64,000 bases of DNA from Valencia hispanica (lineage: Eukaryota > Chordata > Actinopteri > Cyprinodontiformes > Valenciidae). The stretch's first letter is position 1, and every line of letters starts with the position of its first letter. This document shows positions 33,661 to 45,178 of the stretch, one piece after another. The notes below the pieces were generated by a model, which made no database searches, was not told where the DNA came from, and was given only the letters and a program-made list of their open reading frames with translations. The stretch covers positions 26,108,501-26,172,500 of the forward strand of contig OY747722.1 in NCBI GenBank assembly GCA_963556495.2, read 5' to 3'. The position numbers and the translations under genes are program-made.

Positions 33661-35776
33661 AAATTTAACTGGACACAGCATAAAATACATTGTATATTGA
33701 GGTTGTAGCACAACTAAATGAAAAAGACACTGTAAGAGAAGAAATTATAACTTATAACATCTCTGATTATGTGGTGTCCAAGTTTGGAGGCTTATGTTTT
33801 TCTTTTCGTTTTTATAAACATGTCCTGTTTGGCAGTGTGGCACTCAGAATTGGTGTCTGAGTATCAAGTAGAAGATTTACTTTTATAAGTGGAGCGTAAC
33901 AGCTTTTGCTATGGTACTCCACTTGATATATATGTGAGAAATCTTTTATAATGAATTGCTGGGGTTTTTGTTTTCTGATGTTATGGACACAGAGATTTAA
34001 AATAAAGGGGAAGGTAGAAAGATGAAGAAGAGAGGTAGGAAACAAAAAGTCAAGAGGGAGGGTGAGTTGAAAATACATGAGAGGAAGGGTAACAAAGAAA
34101 ACAAGAAAACCTCGAAGTCTGCCTCCATACCCACATGACAGCAGAGAGGGGAAAAACAAAACAAAATCAAAAAAGGAACATCGACAAAACAAACAATGTG
34201 AACTAAGAACTATACAACCACATCACACAAAAATGGATATAAAAATACAACAACGCCACTGAAAAGCTCATAGTAACGATTAATCAAGATCTAATAATGA
34301 TAACCTCAGCCCAAGAATATATCTGTAAACACCAGAGACCCCACACCTATGTGTGTGTGTGAGCATGCTGGTGCATATAAGGTTTCCCCATACAAGTGTT
34401 CGATAGCTGGTGTCAGGGAGCCATCGACCATGGACAATGCTGTACAGCCCATCCTGGTAACCTCTAGTGCCACTCCCTCTAATTCCACCGGCAAACATGG
34501 TGCACCTGCTCAAATACAACTTCTCATTGAAATGTTATATAAAAAATGGAATGCTAAATTAATTTAAGATTCAACAGTGACATAATAAGGTGTCCCTCCC
34601 TGTAAAGCCGCTCTGGGTAACTGCCCATGTTGTCCATATCAAAAGCCACCACTGATTAAAGTAAAGTGGTCCGATCAGGAGTCTCATCTGACAATCTTGA
34701 AAAGCAGGTATACAAGGGGCAAAATCTCGAGGTTTGAAAGTCAGAAAATCCAACGAGTAATGACCGAAACTGAACATCTTAAATACCGAGAGAAGATTGA
34801 GAGATGACAGAGGAACTTGAGAGAAAATTAATCAAGATAATCAGATGAAGGTGGGAGTAAGCGAATGAAGGTGGGAGTAAGCGAGCAGGTGCAGTTAAAT
34901 AGTAGCTGTGAAGGAGGCAGAATAATAGGGAGGAAACAACCAAAACTGAGTAGGAAAAATAAAGGTTTGAGTAGAAAACAGAAGAAAAGCCCAAACAGAA
35001 AATATTCCTAAATACATAAAGGAATTAAAAGTAGAAAACTAACAAAGAGGAGTAACTAAGAATAATAGGATATATTTAAATGAGAAACTTAGGTTAAACT
35101 TAACACTTAAGGATAAGATAAAAAGGAGAAAACATGGAAGATAAAAACCTAAATCACAGAACAATAATCCTTTATCGAGAAATAAAGTAATACATATCAG
35201 AGGAAAATGATGAAATATGAAAATGACTAATAAAAGATAAGAAACCCCAAACACAATGAACCAAATAGTACAAACATCTAAGGATCATGACAGAAACATA
35301 TGAAAGGTATTTTTCGGCCACAACCATGTCCATAAGTGGAACAAAATTACAGTGATTAAAAAAACTATAGAAAAGAAGAACTTCCAAGGCTTGATTAAGA
35401 ACACTTGAGTGTTACAGACAGCTGTTATCTGAGGTTGGAAGAGGAGTTTCTTCCAGTCTTCTGAATTAACCGTTTTGTCTCTCCACCCAGGCAATCAGAT
35501 GTCTATTGAACCTCAGTAAATATAAAACTGTTTGAGATTGGGATTATGTTAGCATTCTGTCCATTAGTTAAGCCAAAGCTTTGGTCTTACTTCACTGAAG
35601 TCTAGTTTATTTCATTGCACGCTTTTTTTGGCTTTTCATTTTGTAAAAAAACAACCAAAAAAACCTGGATGTTCCCACAGTATGATATGAACGTCACATG
35701 AGCGCCGCTGAAGTTGCGTCTGCTCAGAGCTTCTTATGAGCGCTAAACTAAAGGGCTATTTCACAGTTTTTTAGAG
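33661..35776. other. Intergenic, purine-rich, nothing recognised
   Basis: Largely A- and AG-rich plus strand, with a direct repeat of 'gcgaatgaaggtgggagtaa' type at about 34840-34880. The minus-strand frames here are hydrophobic low-complexity artefacts of the A-rich strand. Confidence 0.45.
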
Positions 35777-36165
35777 GTGGCCACTCGAGTCATGTCACTT
35801 GGAATAAAGTCAAATTTGAGTCACAAATAAAAATAGTTTTTAGTGCTTGCTTAAATGAAATTCATTTGTATTAAGAGGCCACCTATACATTTCTTGAATC
35901 AGCTGAAGCTACATTTATTGAATTTTAATCAGTTTATAGTAACTTCTCATAAATCAAAGGTTTAACATGAAAGGAAATAAATATACATAATCCATTTGCA
36001 CTGACGATCAAAAAGAAATACATTTGAGTAGGTAAAGCATGTGGGCTGAAAACCATCATAGAAAAGCAACATCATCTAACTTGCATTAGACTTTAAAACT
36101 TACACAAAGAATGATGAATGAGAACTAATATAGTGACTAATGCATGAGTAATGTTAGCATAACAC

Positions 36166-36998
36166 TAGGGCTGGACGATATCTCAAGTTTTTTTTTAAAT
36201 AACACAATTTTTTTCATTAACAAAAGAAGAATGGCCCAATATGGTTTATATCGATATCAGTAGACCAGTTAGTTTTCTCCCCTCCTGCCCCTCTGTCTGT
36301 CTCTCACGTTACTTCACCTTGCTACACCTCCCGTCCTCACTGAACGTGAATCTCACCGCAACCCCAATGCTGCATTCAGTCCGTAAATTACAGCAGCATG
36401 GAGAGAAACGGCACAAGGGAGAGCGTTGAAGAGGAGCCGCTGGTTAGCGCTGCGTTAAGTGGGCCGGAACGCAATGGTACTCAGTACCACCACTTCTCAA
36501 GAACAAAGAACACAGAAAATAATACCACAAGCCATAAACTTCGGTTTAATGGCAGTTTGTAGGCAATGTTTGATGCATACTAAACAACTTATTTTTCACA
36601 AAGTACTAAAAAAAAACAAAAGCAAACACTCTATTCTCTATTACTTTTGTCTTTTTGGCCTCAGAACCAAGCTCCGGGGCTGAATTTCAACCCCCACCCC
36701 ACCCTTGCCCAAAACCATACTTTTTAATAGCAAAGTCACAACTATTTTGATTCGGACGAACAAAACCTTATTTTATTCAAGAAATTAATATTAATTAATG
36801 CTGATATTTTATTTTTAACACCGTTTCTAATGTACATCTACAGCTGTATGTCAACGAAAGTGCCTGTGTGACATTTGAGACATGTAGCTTAGATTCTGAA
36901 TTGCTGTTTTGTCAATACTTTTTGGGAAGAAAAATATATATCAGATTTCAACTGAAAAATATTGAGATATAACTTTTGGTCCATGTAGTCCAGCCCTA
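36166..36998. mobile_element. hAT MITE, TAGGGCTGGA ends, 8-bp target duplication
   Basis: An 833-bp element starting 'tagggctggacgatat' and ending 'gtccagcccta'. The flanking octamers are cataacac (36158-36165) and catagcac (36999-37006), 7 of 8 identical, which is the hAT-type target duplication. It encodes no transposase. Its interior at 36500-36645 is similar to 23503-23640. Confidence 0.8.
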
Positions 36999-37604
36999 CA
37001 TAGCACCATTGTTTTTTTTTTCACTTGCTAATTTAATTATGGAGCCTGGAATGTTGCAGGTTCTGACTTGGGTAGAAACCCCTAAAAGACTACAGATTGG
37101 CTGAACCTAGCTTCTAGATAGCACCACGATAACCATGTAAGAAAATCATCTTGGTCACAAAGTTCAGTTCATTTAGTGTAAATAATTAGTTATATTGATA
37201 GTCTGTTGTTACTCATGTAACATTGTAAAAGCAGCTGTGGACTTTAGTTGTTTATTAACATAGTGATCATTTTTGCTTATTTTTTTTTTTTTTTACATAA
37301 AATAGGGTTATTTTTTCATCATGCCTTAGTTTGATATAAAAAAAAATCTCAGTTCAATGGCTGTTTATTGTCTTGGTTAATAAATAACATTTACATGGAT
37401 TTCATTAGTTATTACTGTGATTAAATGACATATTTGGTCAAATGTATTACGACTCAAAATTAAAAGATTCATTGTTGTACTCGGCTTGGGACTTGCACAT
37501 CTTAACTTGGGGCTTGACTCGAGACTTGGATGGATTCTCTCTATTTATTTTCTCTATTCTATTTATTTATTCTCTCTATTCATATTATTTAAATGGATTC
37601 TCTC

Positions 37605-39764
37605 TACTACACTTCCAACATTTCAACAGTTTGTCAGCTGTTCCACAAGAGAAAACAACACCTTGGATTTGTTTTATGCAAAAAATAAAGGATGCATACA
37701 TGTCCAAACCAAGACCTCCTCTGGGACAATCAGATCACAATCTTGTTTTTCTCTGTTTAGAATATAAACCACTTGTTCAGAGGCAACCTGTTACAAAGAG
37801 AACTGTGAGAAAATAGTCACATGAAGCTGAAGAAGCCCTGCAGGGTTGTTTTGCAAGCGCAGACTGGATGACTCTTTGCCAAGCACATGGAGAGGACATC
37901 AATGCCATGACTGAGTGTGTGACTGACTATATAAACTTCTGTGTGGACAACATCATCCCCACCAGAACAGTGTGATGCTTCCCAAATAACAAACCCTGGA
38001 TCACTAGTGACCTGAAGGAACTGCTAAGCAAGAAAAAAAAGAGCCTTCATGGAGGGAGACAGGGAATTACTGAGGAGTATACAGAAGCAACTTAAGGTCA
38101 AGATCAGAGACAGCAAGGAGGCATACAGGAAGAAGCTGGAGAACAAACTACAGAGGAACAATATCCGAGATGTCTGGTCAGGAATGAGAAATATCACAAG
38201 CTTTAAGGATAGGAAGGATTGGATAGATGGAAGTCTGGACAAAGCCAATGAACTGAACACATTCTTCAACAGGTTCAGTTCAGGAACTAGCTCAGCATCC
38301 TCCTCTCCTGTACCCAGCCAAACAGACATCCCACTCTCCTCTGATCAACAGCTTTCCTGTTACACCTCGAATGTTTTATCCCTCACCTCAGCCATGGACT
38401 CTTCTGATTCCACAAGTTTGACTTAGACAAAGTCAGGAAAGCTGCTACCCCCTTTGCCTCCCCCTCCCACCTCTCTGTCTCCAAAAGTCAGGTGAAGACG
38501 CAGCTGGAGAAACTGAACCCAAACAAGGCTGGGAGGTCCAGATGGTGTCAGCCCCAGAGTCCTGAAGGCCTGTGCTGAGCAGCTCTGTGGGATTCTGCAG
38601 CACCTCTTCAACCTTAGCCTAACTCAGGAGAAGGTTCCAGTGTTGTGGAAGACATCCTGCCTTGTTCCAGTACCAAAGAGAACTCACCCATCGGTCATCA
38701 ATGACTATAGACCTGTTGCCCTGAGATCCCACATCATGAAGGTCCTGGAGAGACTCCTGTTGGCACCCCTGAGTAAACAAACAAGAACGTATCAGGACCC
38801 ACTGTAGTTTGCTTATCGCTGTGGAGTTGGATTTGAAGATGCATTCATACACCTGCTTCAACCAACCCACTGTCATCTGGCCATAGCAGGTAACACTGTG
38901 AGGATCATGTTATTTGATTTCTCCAGTGCGTTTAACACAATTCAGCCTAATTTGCTTTGTCAGAAACTCCTGAAGACACAGGTGGAGCCCTCAAATATCG
39001 CCTGGATAAATGACTACCTGACCAACAGACCACAATTTGTGAGACTGAAGAATTGTGTGTCAAACCAGGTGGTCAGCAGCACAGGAGCACCACAGGGGAC
39101 CGTACTCTCACCATTCCTTTTCACTCTGTACACCTCAGACTTCCAGTACAAATCAGAGACCTGTCATCTGCAGAAATACTCAGATGACTCTGCAATTGTC
39201 GGGTGTATAAGAGATTGACAAGAAGCTGAATACAGAGAGCTGGTGGACCGCTTTGTGACATGGTGTGGAAACAATCGTCTAACCTTGAATGTGAACATAA
39301 CAAAGGAGATGATTGTAGATTTCAGAAGAAACAGGGATAAGTCAAACACTGTTTCCATCATGGGAGAAGAAGTGGAGGTGGTTGAGGAGTATAAATACCT
39401 CGGAGTTCACCTTGACAACAGACTGGACTGGAGACTGAACAGTGAAGCAGTCTACAAGAAGGGACAGAGCAGACTGTACTTCTTGAGGAAGCTTAAGTCC
39501 TTCAAGGTTTGCAGCAAGATGCTGCAGATCTTCTACAAGTCTGTTGTGGAGAGTGTAATCTCTTCAGCCGTCATCTGTTGGGGTAGCAGCATCAGAGGCA
39601 GGGATTTAAAAAGGCTAAACAACCTGATAAAGAAGGCTTGTTCTATTCTTGGGACAACTGTGGAACATCTGTAGATGATAATGCAAAGAAGGATTCTTCA
39701 TAAAATCAAAAAAATTATGGACAACCCTGAGCATCCTCTTCATGAGACTGTCATACAACAACAG
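37605..39764 (+). pseudogene. Rex1-like ORF2: endonuclease end plus reverse transcriptase
   Basis: Pieces in order: the C-terminal part of the endonuclease with LGQSDHN (about 37725); a linker rich in lysine and arginine (38049-38280); the RT N-terminus with PDGVSPRVLKAC-like sequence in shifted frames (38430-38580) and the YRPVAL block; then RT block A as LFDFSSAFNTI (38898 on), GAPQGTVLSP and YSDDSAIVG. In-frame stops lie at 39216-39218, twelve codons after YSDD, and at 39672-39674. Frameshifts lie at about 38415 and about 38533. Copy A has sense codons at both stops, so they are private to this copy. Confidence 0.8.
39760..39764. repeat. Target-site duplication AACAG, left
   Basis: The pentamer aacag precedes the L2-B insertion here and follows it at 40832-40836. 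Rex1-like copy A has a single aacag at the equivalent position, confirming insertion into an intact LINE. Confidence 0.8.
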
Positions 39765-40831
39765 GCAAGACAAGGCAAGGCAAGGCAATTTTATTTGTAT
39801 AGCACACTTTCAACAGCAGGGTAATTCAAGGTGCTTTACATGATTTGGTGATTTAAAAGAAACACATAAAAGAAACACACATTACACATGATACACAATA
39901 AAGCAAGAGAAAAATAAAATAAAAAAAGCAAGAGAGCATGAACACATTTCATACATATGACATCAAGCATTTACTCAAAGGCAATTCTAAACAGATGGGT
40001 TTTTAGTCTCGATTTAAAGCAGTTCAGAGTTTCAGCAGCTCTACACTCGTCAGGAAGTCTGTTCCAGATAAGGGGAGCATAAAAAGTGAAAGCTGCTTCT
40101 CCATGTTTAATTCTGAGTCTAGGGATGTTTAGTAGGCTAGAGTTGGAGGACCTGAGTGGTCTTGGTGGTTGGTACCATGACAACAGGTCTTCAACATATT
40201 TTGGTGCTAAGCCATGTAATGATTTATAAACTAGTAAAAGTATTTTAAAGTCTATTCTCTGAGCTACAGGGAGCCAGTGTAAGGACTTTAGAACTGGGGT
40301 GATGTGCTCTACTTTCCTGGTTCTAGTGAGGACGCGAGCGGCAGCGTTCTGGATCAGCTGCAGCTGTCTGATTGACTTTTTAGGCAGACCTGTGAAGATG
40401 CTGTTGCAGTAATCAATCCGGCTAAAGATAAACGCATGGATGAGTTTTTCTAGGTCGTGTTGCAAAATCAGTCCTTTAATCCTAGAGATGTTCATCAGGT
40501 GATAGAACGCTGACCTTGTTATTGCCTTTATGTGACCCTGGAGGTTCAGGTCTGAGTCCATTACTACACCTAGGTTATGAACCTGATCAGTAGTTTCTAG
40601 CTGTATTAATTGAAGCTGTGTGCTGACTCTTGATCGTTCCTCCTTGGGTCCAAAAATAATCACTTCAGTTTTGTTTCTATTCAGCTGGAGAAAGTTATGG
40701 CACATCCATCTATTTATTTGGTCATGGCATTGATTTAGGGTTTGAATGGGTTCAGAGTCACCTGGGGACATTGTAATGTAGAGCTGAGTGTCATCTGCGT
40801 AGTTATGGTAGCTAATGTTATTAACTAATGT
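39765..40831 (-). mobile_element. L2-B LINE, 5'-truncated, copy 2, nested in Rex1-like B
   Basis: A minus-strand copy of 1067 bp from just upstream of the RT YADD motif to the ggcaaggcaag tail (39765-39790). It is flanked by aacag on both sides. It is very similar to the copy at 45.5-48.1 kb, so the family is young. It is the innermost element of the nest. Confidence 0.9.
39971..40831 (-). pseudogene. L2-B RT, catalytic motif to C-terminus, open but truncated
   Basis: A single uninterrupted frame from the 5' truncation point at 40831 to the stop at 39971. It includes NYADDTQLY (RT block C) near the start, then [53 protein letters not shown] and the C-terminal [11 protein letters not shown] segment. 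It lacks the endonuclease and most of the palm, so it cannot act. The absence of stops over about 285 codons indicates a recent insertion. Confidence 0.85.
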
Positions 40832-41060
40832 AACAGAGCGTCTTCAGTTGGAGGCTTCTTCAGTTTCGCTGCAATACAGACCGCTACAGGAAATCCTTCC
40901 TGCCCACAGCTATCATCATCTACAACAACTCCTTAAAAATTAATTATATGAGCTATACCAACACTTAATTTCCCTCTGGGATCAATAAAGTATTTTTGAA
41001 TTGAATTGAAGTTTGAAAAGCTTGAGACTTATTCCTGACTTGCAATGACTTGGTTACTCA

Positions 41061-42540
41061 GGTTATGATAAAGCCCAAACTAACCATGTATATTTCAACT
41101 GTAAGATACTTGGACTGATCAAACATGTACTAGATATTTCTACACTGTACAGAGACTCTTGAAAACAGCGTTGGAGCTGTATGAGACCCTTAATATTTGT
41201 GAAAGAGTATTTCTTTGTTTTCAGGTATTTCTCTGTTTTTGTCAACGAATTAGACAAGCAAATAAAACCCAACATGTGGACTACGTAAATCTAGACTGAA
41301 TTGTTCTACAACATAAACCACATGAAATTCTTTCGAGTTCATCTACTAAATTATTTACAGATTTTTTAGAACAGTCTGGGATTTCAGAAACCATTTGTGT
41401 GAACTGAGAAGATTCAAATCAAAACCTGTTTTCTTATCTTTCCCCAAAATCATGCTGAAATCTAGTCTCGTCTCGTTCTTGTGAACTGATGATATTGTTG
41501 GGCAACTTTCAGTCAGCAATACATGCGCTCTAATTTTATACCTGAAAGACCACCATTCCAGGAAACATTTTGGTTGCAATTTCACAAACTATCTCAGCAG
41601 TTTTCAACCTAAAATTTCAAATCTTGGCTTTTATTTGCATTTCTCAGACTGTAGTGGTAATTATGCCTTGAAAAAAATGTGCAAGTCCAATGATGGGGAG
41701 AGGAGAAAGAGGAGACATTTAAAGAAATCCATTGAAAATTAACAGAGACTTCATAACAGGCTGCTATTTTCTCACTTGAATAAAGCCTTTATGGTCTTTC
41801 TCTGCCACAGTACAGACAATGAAAAGACAAACGCCAAACAAAAGCAACAGCTCTTTTTATTCAGCGAGGAATGACAAAAGACTTATTGACAGGCAAGTTA
41901 AAAAAAGAGCACTTTTTTCACTCTTTTTGGATGGCTTTGTAGCATTTAAGCAGAGGTTCATGCAGGAAGCCTTGGCCAGCTGTCTTTTTCATGTATTTCT
42001 CTAATATTACAACATTTATAGGTAATGAAATCCCTTGCTGTGTCCTTGAAAAGGACATTCTCCTGGGAAAAGATGCACAACAATTATTTTTTAGAGCAAT
42101 TTAGGAAAATAAACATTAATCAACAGCTTGCAGGAGAGATAAATCAAAACCCGACTGAACGCCCCCTCAAGCTAGACGCCTTTGTACATTTTGTTATTCC
42201 TTGTAGCTATTTGATAAAACAAAGGCTTATCTGCAACCTTTGGGTGTTGTGATTTCCATGGCAACCACATGTATTGACAGACTTAGGATTTCTGGATGCA
42301 GCTCATATTTAAGGGGGTCACAGTGAGGCATGAATGAACACGACAAGCGTGTTAAAAATGTTGGAGCAGAAGAGCAGATCTGAGGGAATCAATCAAATGT
42401 TTCCACAGTTTGAACCTCAAAATAAAATTTAAAATGTGAAAACGTGAGTCAGGAAAAAAAATTATTTGACCGAAAAGTAGCATGGTGAAGACTGAGGAAC
42501 ACAGCAGACAAGTCAGGCATGAAAATATGGAGAAATGTAA
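41061..42540. other. Apparently unique non-coding DNA; 41750-42270 may be conserved
   Basis: No repeat signature was found. The part at 41750-42270 has even composition and dense transcription-factor-like motifs (cctttgtac, ttgataaaacaaag). It ends in an X-box-like palindrome, 'atttccatggcaac' (42252-42265). It resembles vertebrate conserved non-coding elements in texture, which is inference only. Confidence 0.35.
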
Positions 42541-43640
42541 AGTATAATAAGAATAAGAGAATAAGAGATATTTTAATAATCCCCATGGGGAAATTCAGTT
42601 TCAAGTGCAACCAATGCAAGATCATACAAACATTAACACAATACAGGATTTGGAAGACCGTGGTGGCAGCCGGGTTTACCAGCGCCTCTTTAGCAGATAG
42701 AAATGCTTCACAGGTTGTAGGGGATGAACAGGGGGGGGAAAAGGCATCTCTGCCCAGCCCCCTACAGGGAGCCGAGCTGAGGGGCTAAAAAAAACACTGC
42801 AAAAACATAGAAGCACATGTATCGGTCATAACATATGTGAACACACATGAGATTGGGGACAGAGGAACTGGTCGCAGCCTGACAGCACACCCTTCATTCC
42901 GCTGTTTGACGAGTGGGCAGGAGACTCTAAGGTTAACAGCAGGACATTGAAACCCCAGGAGCATGTGTTTCTGTAGTTGTGGCGTGAACGTCCGTGCTCA
43001 TGTGTGTATGTGTGTCCATGAACTCTCCCTCAGTCCAAGCAGACCTCGCAGACTCATGTAAACACGGGGGATGGTATGGGAGTAAGAGCGTCCATTTACA
43101 TTCTTCTCTTCACAGGAGGAGTTTTGTGATGTCTAGCCTTCCAAGGCTGCGCCGGTTGCCAATTCAGATAACAATTTAGTTCAGACTGAAGCGCTTTTCC
43201 CCCTTAAAGTTTTTCAGCGGTATCATAGCCACAATGGTGAACCAAACATCCGAATCAGGGCTCAGTTTCCATCAGCCCGGCTCAGAAACCTCTCCAAGTT
43301 GTTTCCCACATCGCGTACTAGTCCCTCCACCACATCCTGTTTGCCAGCCATAGCATCCACTTTATGTTTTTGCTCGTTCACTGCATTAGTCTGAGTGTTT
43401 ACAGCACGGCACAATCCTTCGTGAAGCTGCAAAAGCTTGCCAATTACTTCCAACCGCTTCTTATCTTTGCGATACATCAGGACTCCACCCAACCCAAACA
43501 GCAGAAACCCGATTATCATCCTCCACGGACATAATCGACAAACAAATGATCTTCTACTTATTCCCGGAATCCAACATATATCCTGACGCTGGCTAGAGTG
43601 TAAAGATCTCATGGAGAACTGTTTAATCCATCACCTAAAA
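42541..43640 (-). mobile_element. Candidate LINE-tailed retroelement carrying a 116-codon ORF
   Basis: On the minus strand the segment ends in 'ttccccatggggattatta' followed by 'aaaatatctcttattctctt' and further ttattc units. This is the form of a Rex1-like/CR1-group LINE 3' terminus. Upstream lies about 700 bases of relatively GC-rich, CpG-containing sequence and then an intact 116-codon frame (43612-43262). The change in composition at both edges suggests one inserted unit. Whether the ORF and the tail belong to the same unit is not proven. The 5' edge abuts a Tc1 remnant at about 43645. Confidence 0.4.
43262..43612 (-). CDS. Uncharacterised 116-aa membrane and coiled-coil protein
   Basis: An intact minus-strand frame with no in-frame stop. 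Residues 1-31 are basic and Cys/Trp-containing. Residues 32-47 (MIIGFLLFGLGGVLMY) form one predicted membrane segment followed by RKDKKR, which by the positive-inside rule would put the C-terminus in the cytosol or matrix. Residues 50-112 are a charged, heptad-like helix with several valine/leucine repeats. The layout resembles small tail- or signal-anchored organelle proteins, but I recognise no family. The start is chosen as the first Met in a 'ctccatga' context. It may be a retrocopy of a host gene or an ORF of a non-autonomous retroelement, because a LINE-type tail lies downstream at 42541. Confidence 0.45.
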   Translation of the reverse strand: MRSLHSSQRQDICWIPGISRRSFVCRLCPWRMIIGFLLFGLGGVLMYRKDKKRLEVIGKLLQLHEGLCRAVNTQTNAVNEQKHKVDAMAGKQDVVEGLVRDVGNNLERFLSRADGN

Positions 43641-43644
43641 ATGG

Positions 43645-44060
43645 AAAGACGGAGCATAACTGCAAACCTACCAAGACATGGTAAGGCACCTAACCTAAAA
43701 GGCAGAACAAGGAGAGTATTAATCTGAGGCAACCCATGGTAACTCTGCAGGAGCTGCAAAGATCTACAGCTCAGGTGGAAGAATATGTCAGCAGGACTAA
43801 TACTGCCACAAGCCCTATAATGGACATAGCCAGGATTTGGATTGTGGGATTGTGCTTTGATGAGACCAAAACAGAACTTTTTGCTATACACACAAATTAG
43901 CAATTGCCATGTTGACAAAACACCAACCCTACTGCAAGACATAGTGGTGGCACAATCATGCTCTGGAATGTTTTTCTTAAGCCGCAAACTCTACAGAATT
44001 GATAGGAAGATGGATGGAACTAAATACAACTCAACCCTGTAAGAAAACCTGTTTGAAGCC
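43645..44060 (+). mobile_element. Tc1-type transposase remnant
   Basis: Follows the Tc1 transposase gene from the DNA-binding region ('aacctaccaagacatgg', then 'ggtaactctgcaggagctgc') to the catalytic core ('ggtggcacaatcatgctctg') and 'gataggaagatggatggaac'. A piece in the middle is missing, at about 43800-43840. Frames are broken and no terminal repeats are seen. Confidence 0.7.
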
Positions 44061-44072
44061 GACGAGTTGTCG

Positions 44073-44158
44073 ATTAACAGAAATTAATGGACGATGCGGA
44101 GGCGTGAACGGTTCACGGAGGAAGGTTGCTTCCACGAAGTCCATTAATCTCTGTTAAT
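44073..44158. repeat. 86-bp imperfect palindrome
   Basis: Arms 'attaacagaaattaatggac' (44073-44092) and the complement of 'gtccattaatctctgttaat' (44139-44158) match at 18 to 19 of 20 positions. Between them lies a smaller palindrome, 'gtgaacggttcac'. It can form a cruciform or hairpin. It sits just outside the MITE at 44183. Confidence 0.8.
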
Positions 44159-44182
44159 GGACACCTCGAAGGGCATTATCCC

Positions 44183-44681
44183 GCTTATACCATGGTCACT
44201 TACGAAAGAAAGAATTATAGGTAGAATTTAATCAATTAATAATACTTTAATGTGTTTTAGAGTTAAAATCGAGAGGGTTTTTATTTTTGTAAGTTGACCC
44301 CAGTATTTAATATCTCCCGTATACAGGCGTTGCCAAGCAACGTGACCACAGCGACCCGACCTTGTGTCGCTTCTGCTTTTTCTTTTGATATTTTCTTTTC
44401 TCTTTCTTCTGCTGCATCCCAGTCTTCAAAGTTGTCAAACTCACAAAATAAGTTAAAATAAATGATAAAATCACTTATGTTTTGTCTGTCTTGCTGTCGC
44501 GATGAGTCAACTGTGAAATAAAGTTGAGTCTCCGTTGCCATGGTTACCATCTAGTTTGAGCCAGCACAATAATTTAGAACTGTCATCAGGGAATTTGACA
44601 GGACGCCTTTCCTTTATCCCCTTTTAACCTACACCCTCCAGCCAATCAGAATTGAGTATTCACCCAGACCATGGTATAAGC
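44183..44681. mobile_element. DNA transposon with GCTTATACCATGGT ends
   Basis: A 499-bp element with a perfect 14-bp inverted repeat: 'gcttataccatggt' at 44183-44196 and 'accatggtataagc' at 44668-44681. The interior holds a minus-strand 89-codon frame with no known motif. The class is not clear, and flanking duplications are not obvious. Confidence 0.75.
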
Positions 44682-45178
44682 TGTTACATAGAGTATCAGT
44701 TGGCCTTGCCTCTATCAAAATGATGTCTCGATTGTTCTGAACAGTCAAATGCAATGCACTTAAAAGTGCATGATAAGCGAACTCAATTTTCTCCCCATGT
44801 TAGGTCAAGAAAACGCTGTAAAAAACAATAATACACAGTTTTACTTAAATGTTCAATGCAGTCAAACGCACAAAATTGTGCCTCGTTCCGAACAGAGTCA
44901 AGTGAACCAGCAGCAGCTGTCTCCCAACCCCTAACTCCAGCACCCCCTGAATCAGCCCCTGCGCTCCCACATGAAGAAGAAGGTGAGCAGCTATTATTAT
45001 TGGTTTAATGGCAAGACATTAATGTCTGAGAGAATTGCTGATATTGTGAACGAGTTTTATGCGGTTCTGAAAGTTGGGCATATTAGTGAGGACAAAATCT
45101 CTTCTGTGTGCCAACCACTGATCACTAAAATCAAGTAAGACACCTAAACCGTGTATATGCTTCCAACCTCCCCTCTAA

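Larger units (their letters stand above)
37605..41010 (+). mobile_element. Rex1-like LINE copy B, interrupted by L2-B
   Basis: A longer copy than the one at 2.7 kb. It starts within the endonuclease and continues through the RT to a 3' end with 'ccctctgggatcaataaag' and a gaatt tail at 40972-41010. It is split by an L2-B insertion at 39765-40831; the LINE resumes at 40837 exactly where it left off, as shown by alignment to copy A at about 3624. The 5' edge is approximate. Confidence 0.85.
35777..41060. mobile_element. GACTTG-rich DNA element enclosing nested insertions
   Basis: Left part from 35777 ('ggccactcgagtcatgtcac'), a middle part at 37440-37535 ('gggcttgactcgagacttgg') and a right part at 41012-41050 ('cttgagacttattcctgact') share gactcgagacttg-type motifs. 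These are seen in a fish repeat family I recall but cannot name. Between them lie a hAT MITE (36166-36998) and a Rex1-like LINE (37605-41010), the latter containing an L2-B copy. The outer boundaries are approximate. Confidence 0.4.

Noticed and set aside
33812..35494. Several hydrophobic minus-strand frames, looking like membrane proteins
   Set aside because: They mirror an A-rich plus strand, overlap in different frames, and show no family motif or ordered gene structure.
44281..44550. 89-codon minus-strand frame with an acidic, Lys/Glu-rich part
   Set aside because: It lies wholly inside a non-autonomous TIR element and shows no transposase or other domain.
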